Part shown: positions 60,795-64,000 of the stretch, piece after piece
How positions within the stretch are numbered: position 1 is the first letter of the stretch
Layout: each line of letters starts with the position of its first letter
Assembly: GCF_009765835.1 (NCBI RefSeq)
Contig: NZ_LMUS01000001.1
Location: 310,001-374,000, forward strand
Source: Granulicella sp. L56
Lineage (GTDB): Bacteria > Acidobacteriota > Terriglobia > Terriglobales > Acidobacteriaceae
Reading direction: 5' to 3'
DNA: 64,000 bases
Notes under the pieces: model-generated
What the model was told of the DNA's origin: nothing
Databases searched by the model: none
The model's input: the letters and a program-made list of their open reading frames with translations, nothing else
Made by a program: the position numbers and the translations under genes

Positions 60795-60847
60795 GCAGGG
60801 CTTTAGCCCTGCGAATAAATCATCGAATACGAGGGGCTTTAGCCCCG
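60795..60847. repeat. Tandem REP-like hairpins
   Basis: CGCAGGGC-TTTA-GCCCTGCG (60795-60814) and GGGGC-TTTA-GCCCC (60834-60847) share the core GGGCTTTAGCCC. They lie between the convergent uvrA and MFS genes, the usual place for REP elements, and may also end transcription. Confidence 0.75.
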
Positions 60848-60917
60848 GGCTGTTCTCTTTAATCGCCACAACTGACTTTTGAGTACGCTCTGAAAGGCTC
60901 GCGAAGACCGCGCAGCC

Positions 60918-62213
60918 TCAAAGAGCCGAAACGGTAAGGTCGTCGTCCTTCGTCTCCCGAATCAACAACAACCCGAAAAACGTCAGTACGGCCGAGGCCG
61001 TGAGATAGTAGCCCACATACTGCAGCCCATAGCTCTTGGCCAGCCAGGTCGCCGCATAAGGCGCGAGCGAAGCTCCCAGAATTCCAGCCATGCTGAACGC
61101 AAGCGAGCTGCCGGTATAGCGAACCGGGGTCGGAAACAATTCGGACACTACTGTACCCAGCGGGCCGTAGGTCATGCCCATCAGCGCGAGCCCCAGCGCC
61201 ATCATCACCGTCGCTCCCACCGTGCCCGCAGTGAAGAGCGGCGCCAGCACAAACCCAAACAGTCCAATCAACACCGTAGCTCCCATCATCACGGGCTTCC
61301 GTCCTCGTTCGGCGATCAGCGCAGAGATAGGGATCATGATCGCGAAGAAGAGAATGCCGAAGAGCTGAATGAACAGAAAACTCCCACGACTGTAGTGCAG
61401 AGCGGTAGTCCCCCACGACAGCGCAAAGACCGTCATCAGATAAAACAGAACGAACGTCGCCAGGCAGACCAGAATCCCAGCCACCAGCGCACGCGTATGA
61501 CGACGCAGGACAGTAAAAATCGGAATGCCCACAGGTTCGGCGTTCTGCATCGAGGCCTGAAAGACCGGCGTCTCTGTAATCGTCAGGCGAACATAGAGAC
61601 CAAGCAGCACCAGCACCGAGCTGGCAATAAACGGCAGCCGCCAGCCGAAGGCGAAGAACTGACTGTCCGTAAGCCAGCGCGAAAGCAGCAGGAAAGTTCC
61701 GCCCGAGAGCAAAAAGCCAAGCGGAGCGCCGAGCTGCGGAAACATGCCGTAAAGAGCGCGCTTGTTCGGCGGAGCATTCTCCACCGCAAGCAACACCGCG
61801 CCGCCCCATTCGCCGCCCAGCCCGATGCCCTGCCCAAACCGGCAGAGCGCAAGCAGCAAAGGAGCGGCCAACCCAATGAGGCGATACGAGGGCAGAATTC
61901 CAATCGCAAAGGTCGAAAGGCCCATCGTAGACAAAGCGATCACCAGCGTTCTCTTGCGGCCGATGCGGTCACCGAAGTGGCCGAAGAGCGCCGAACCGAT
62001 CGGCCGCGCAAGAAACGCGATGCCGAAGGTGGCCAGTGACTCCAGCGTGGAAGTAGCCGGATCAGAGGACGGAAAAAAGAGCCGGGGAAAGACCAGCACC
62101 GCAGCCGTGGCATAGATGTAGAAGTCGAAAAATTCGACGGTCGTGCCAACCATGCTGGCAAAGAGAACCTGGCGCGGCGTATTGATACGCTTTGGTTGCG
62201 TTTTTGTAATCAT
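60918..62213 (-). CDS. MFS transporter, metabolite:H+ symporter (MHS) type
   Basis: 431 residues with 12 helices. The MHS/ProP pattern is present: TTVEFFDFYIYATAAVLVFPRLFFP, then FLARPIGSALFGHFGDRIGRKRTLV (motif A) and RFGQGIGLGGEWGGAVLLAVENAP. Family members carry shikimate, dicarboxylates, osmolytes or alpha-ketoglutarate with H+. The substrate is not predictable. It lies 39 bases after the arsC stop on the same strand but is not of the ArsB/ACR3 type, so any link with arsenic is by position only. Confidence 0.88.
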   Translation of the reverse strand: MITKTQPKRINTPRQVLFASMVGTTVEFFDFYIYATAAVLVFPRLFFPSSDPATSTLESLATFGIAFLARPIGSALFGHFGDRIGRKRTLVIALSTMGLSTFAIGILPSYRLIGLAAPLLLALCRFGQGIGLGGEWGGAVLLAVENAPPNKRALYGMFPQLGAPLGFLLSGGTFLLLSRWLTDSQFFAFGWRLPFIASSVLVLLGLYVRLTITETPVFQASMQNAEPVGIPIFTVLRRHTRALVAGILVCLATFVLFYLMTVFALSWGTTALHYSRGSFLFIQLFGILFFAIMIPISALIAERGRKPVMMGATVLIGLFGFVLAPLFTAGTVGATVMMALGLALMGMTYGPLGTVVSELFPTPVRYTGSSLAFSMAGILGASLAPYAATWLAKSYGLQYVGYYLTASAVLTFFGLLLIRETKDDDLTVSAL

Positions 62214-62252
62214 GCTGAAGCTTGCATTCTAGTCGAACGGCGAATGCATTAC

Positions 62253-62669
62253 CTACTTCGCGCCTTGAGCCATGGCGAAACCTTTGGCATTCAGCAGCTC
62301 TGAAACCCGGCTTCGAATGTCGTCTCGCACAGTGCGTACTTCATCGAGGGGCCTGCCTTTAGGATCGGGCAGCGGCCAATCATCGCGGCGCAACCCCGGA
62401 ATATAGGGGCATTGCTCACCGCACCCCATCGTAATGAGCAATTGCGCGTCCCCCGCCAGTGCCTCTGTCAGCTTTTGCGGCTTCGCTTCGCTCAGGTCGA
62501 TGCCCACCTCGTGCATGACAGCCAGAACCTCAGGATGCACCCGCAGGCCGGGTTCAGTTCCCGCAGATACGGCTTCCGCTTTTTGAGGGTCGGCGAGATG
62601 ATTGAAGAAAGCTGCTGCCATCTGTGAGCGGCCTGCATTGTGGATGCACGCAAAGATTACCCTGTACAT
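62253..62669 (-). CDS. arsC: Arsenate reductase, thioredoxin-coupled LMW-PTP type
   Basis: 138 residues. The P-loop is CIHNAGRSQMA, a CxxNxxRS form with nucleophilic Cys8, and a second pair is CGEQCP near residue 82-86, with DWPLPDP supplying the general acid. This is the Staphylococcus pI258/Bacillus type that reduces arsenate to arsenite by a three-cysteine relay and thioredoxin. It follows arsM by eight bases on the same strand, so they form an operon. No arsenite efflux gene is present in the window. Confidence 0.9.
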   Translation of the reverse strand: MYRVIFACIHNAGRSQMAAAFFNHLADPQKAEAVSAGTEPGLRVHPEVLAVMHEVGIDLSEAKPQKLTEALAGDAQLLITMGCGEQCPYIPGLRRDDWPLPDPKGRPLDEVRTVRDDIRSRVSELLNAKGFAMAQGAK

Positions 62670-62677
62670 TGCGTCTC

Positions 62678-63562
62678 CTATACCGTCTTAGGTTTGATGG
62701 CGTAGACCTTCACGGTGGCTGCCGCTTCGTTCACGTCATACTGCGAGAGAAGCGTCGTCAGCTCCTCATGCAGCGACGGCTCGTTCGTTGCGGGCGAGCA
62801 GCAGGCTTCTTCGATGACCTGAAAGGGACTGCCTGCTTCCATGCCGGGCGAGCAACAGCCTGCCTGGTTTTCGACCTTGGCGTATGCATTCAAGTCGGCT
62901 CCGCTGTCTACGATTTCTACATGCTCAAATCCGGCTGCGAGCAGCCCGGCGCGATAGTCGTCAATCAAAATAGCTCCGGCGATGCAGCCGACGTACGCTG
63001 CCATACTCTGGGCGACAGCTTCGGGCAGATCGTGTTTCAACGCAATATCACTTAATGCGACGCGACCGCCCGGCTTGAGAACACGCGCAATCTCTCGGAA
63101 GACGGCTGGCTTGTCCGGCGCAAGATTGACGACGCAATTCGAGATGATGCAATCGACAGAGGCATCCGCGAGCGGGATCTGGTCAATGGTGGATTGATAG
63201 AACTCCACATTGGTATAACCGCCCTTCTGCGCATTCTCACGTGCCCGCTCAATCATCGCTGTCGTCATATCAATGCCGATAGCGCGACCTTCGGGGCCAA
63301 CCATCCGAGAGGCAAGAAAAACGTCGAGGCCGCCGCCCGAGCCGAGATCGACCACAACTTCGCCCGGCTTCAAGTGGGCCGTTGCCGTGGGGTTGCCGCA
63401 GGAGAGTCCCATATTGGCCCCGGCAGGAATCGAAGTCAGTTCTTCGGCACTATAGCCAAAGGCCTCCGCGACCGCCTTCACGCCTGCATGATCGTTCGAT
63501 AACGTGCTCTCCGCAACCGCGCCGTACTTCGACTTCACCGAATTCAATAGCTGCTCTGACAT
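62678..63562 (-). CDS. arsM: Arsenite S-adenosylmethionine methyltransferase
   Basis: 294 residues with the class I methyltransferase motif [15 protein letters not shown] and the ArsM cysteines in [14 protein letters not shown] and YVGCIAGA. The C-terminus has two further CCSP segments (GCCSPGM, ACCSPAT), which could bind arsenite. ArsM methylates As(III) to mono-, di- and trimethyl forms, some volatile. The gene is divergent from arsR across a 76-base region with an inverted repeat, so it is probably induced by arsenite. Confidence 0.93.
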   Translation of the reverse strand: MSEQLLNSVKSKYGAVAESTLSNDHAGVKAVAEAFGYSAEELTSIPAGANMGLSCGNPTATAHLKPGEVVVDLGSGGGLDVFLASRMVGPEGRAIGIDMTTAMIERARENAQKGGYTNVEFYQSTIDQIPLADASVDCIISNCVVNLAPDKPAVFREIARVLKPGGRVALSDIALKHDLPEAVAQSMAAYVGCIAGAILIDDYRAGLLAAGFEHVEIVDSGADLNAYAKVENQAGCCSPGMEAGSPFQVIEEACCSPATNEPSLHEELTTLLSQYDVNEAAATVKVYAIKPKTV

Positions 63563-63610
63563 ACCGCCTCCAAAAACATTCGCTTAGGCGACTATATCGG
63601 CTGTCAATAA

Positions 63611-63626
63611 ATACGTCAATGCGTAT
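63611..63626. promoter_or_regulatory. Candidate ArsR operator between arsM and arsR
   Basis: ATACG and CGTAT (63611-63615 and 63622-63626) form an imperfect dyad in the 76-base divergent region, 12 bases before the arsR start. The AT-rich flanks fit a promoter overlapped by a repressor. Confidence 0.45.
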
Positions 63627-63638
63627 ATATTAAATCCC

Positions 63639-64000
63639 ATGGCGACGAAGAAGGCATTTAATATCGAGCGGTTCTTTCAGGCGCTCGGAGACAATACCCG
63701 CCTCCGGCTCCTTAACCTCATGGGCGATCAGGAAATTTGTGTGTGCTATTTCGTCGAGATCCTCGGCGCCCCCCAGCCAAAGATCTCCCGCCATCTCGCG
63801 TACCTGCGAAGCGCTGGAATCATCTCCTCGCGACGCGAAGGACGATGGATGCACTATCGCATCGTCATACCGCCGCATATCGGTGCATCTCAGATTCTTC
63901 GGCAAACACTGGGCTGGCTTAAAGAAGACAAGGGAATGCAGGCAGACAGGGCACGGCTCGCAAAGGCTTGTTGCTCCCCGGCTAAGTATGCCCTCCTCGA
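63639..64000 (+). CDS. arsR: ArsR-family arsenical repressor (truncated by window end)
   Basis: The first 120 residues are present; the stop lies outside. The winged helix has FFQALGDNTRLRLLNLMG and PKISRHLAYLRSAGIISSRREGRWMHYRI. EICVCYFVE keeps two cysteines of the CVCDLC As(III) motif but replaces the third by Phe/Val. A vicinal pair near the end (KACCSPAK) resembles the C-terminal As(III) site of Acidithiobacillus ArsR. Divergent from arsM; ATG 63639. Confidence 0.88.
   Translation, partial: MATKKAFNIERFFQALGDNTRLRLLNLMGDQEICVCYFVEILGAPQPKISRHLAYLRSAGIISSRREGRWMHYRIVIPPHIGASQILRQTLGWLKEDKGMQADRARLAKACCSPAKYALL

Noticed and set aside
60859..61809. 316-codon minus-strand frame overlapping the MFS gene in another frame
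   Set aside because: The MHS motifs lie in the 60918-62213 frame. This one is rich in Arg, Cys and Ser and has no membrane pattern.

Overview
The window looks like chromosomal DNA of an Acidobacteriota bacterium of the Terriglobia type (Granulicella/Edaphobacter/Terriglobus-like). This is inferred from the moderately high GC, the large Oar-like TonB-dependent receptor with an N-terminal carboxypeptidase-regulatory domain, the many CRTAC1/ASPIC-UnbV (FG-GAP) proteins, the MacB-type permease pair and the GH18-NodB-GT2 fusion. Genes are dense on both strands. I see no phage, insertion sequence or CRISPR array. One tRNA (Leu, anticodon TAA) is present.

Layout. 0-16 kb: envelope and housekeeping genes: a LolA-like protein, a GT39 membrane glycosyltransferase, a three-enzyme exopolysaccharide fusion (GH18 + NodB deacetylase + GT2 synthase), and a DoxX-like gene bracketed by a 31-bp inverted repeat. 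Next comes a five-gene minus-strand run that begins with a soluble PRC/MgtE-N/CBS protein and ends with an unusual Nramp-family transporter, then an RsbW/STAS pair, LemA and a TPM protein. 16-21 kb: DUF4142 protein, oligopeptidase B and an MsbA-like ABC exporter.

21-42 kb is the accessory core. Two giant exported TPR/FG-GAP/ASPIC-UnbV proteins that share an unnamed C-terminal domain flank (i) a plus-strand three-gene operon with translational coupling (asparagine-synthetase-like protein without the glutaminase cysteine, RaSEA-like radical SAM enzyme, flavin-dependent-halogenase-like oxidoreductase) and (ii) a convergent minus-strand operon (giant protein, CRTAC1, RnfD/NqrB-like UnbU, CRTAC1 lipoprotein). 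Divergent from the latter is a coupled operon for a two-permease ABC importer whose binding protein carries a CxxxC motif, followed by a Tat-exported HMA metallochaperone and a cysteine-rich DUF169 protein. I infer uptake of a soft metal or metal-thiol complex. A 15-codon ORF overlaps the first permease gene.

42-47 kb: DUF309 protein, gltX, tRNA-Leu and two MacB-like permeases. 47-52 kb: a bufferin-like RiPP locus. It comprises a precursor with paired CKGxNxC/CKGxGGC motifs, a 14-bp intra-operon stem-loop, an MNIO (DUF692) enzyme and a DUF2063 partner on the minus strand. A plus-strand DoxX / ECF sigma / zinc-finger anti-sigma operon converges on it. 52-57.5 kb: TonB-dependent receptor divergent from an OmpR/CpxR-like two-component system, with a perfect 15-bp inverted repeat between them. 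57.7-64 kb: uvrA, REP-like hairpins, an MHS-type MFS transporter and an arsenic group (arsC, arsM, divergent arsR cut by the window end).

Metal handling recurs through the window (Nramp/MgtE-N, the HMA/ABC operon, the bufferin-like locus and ars), but no shared regulation is visible. No search could be run; family calls rest on motifs read by eye.
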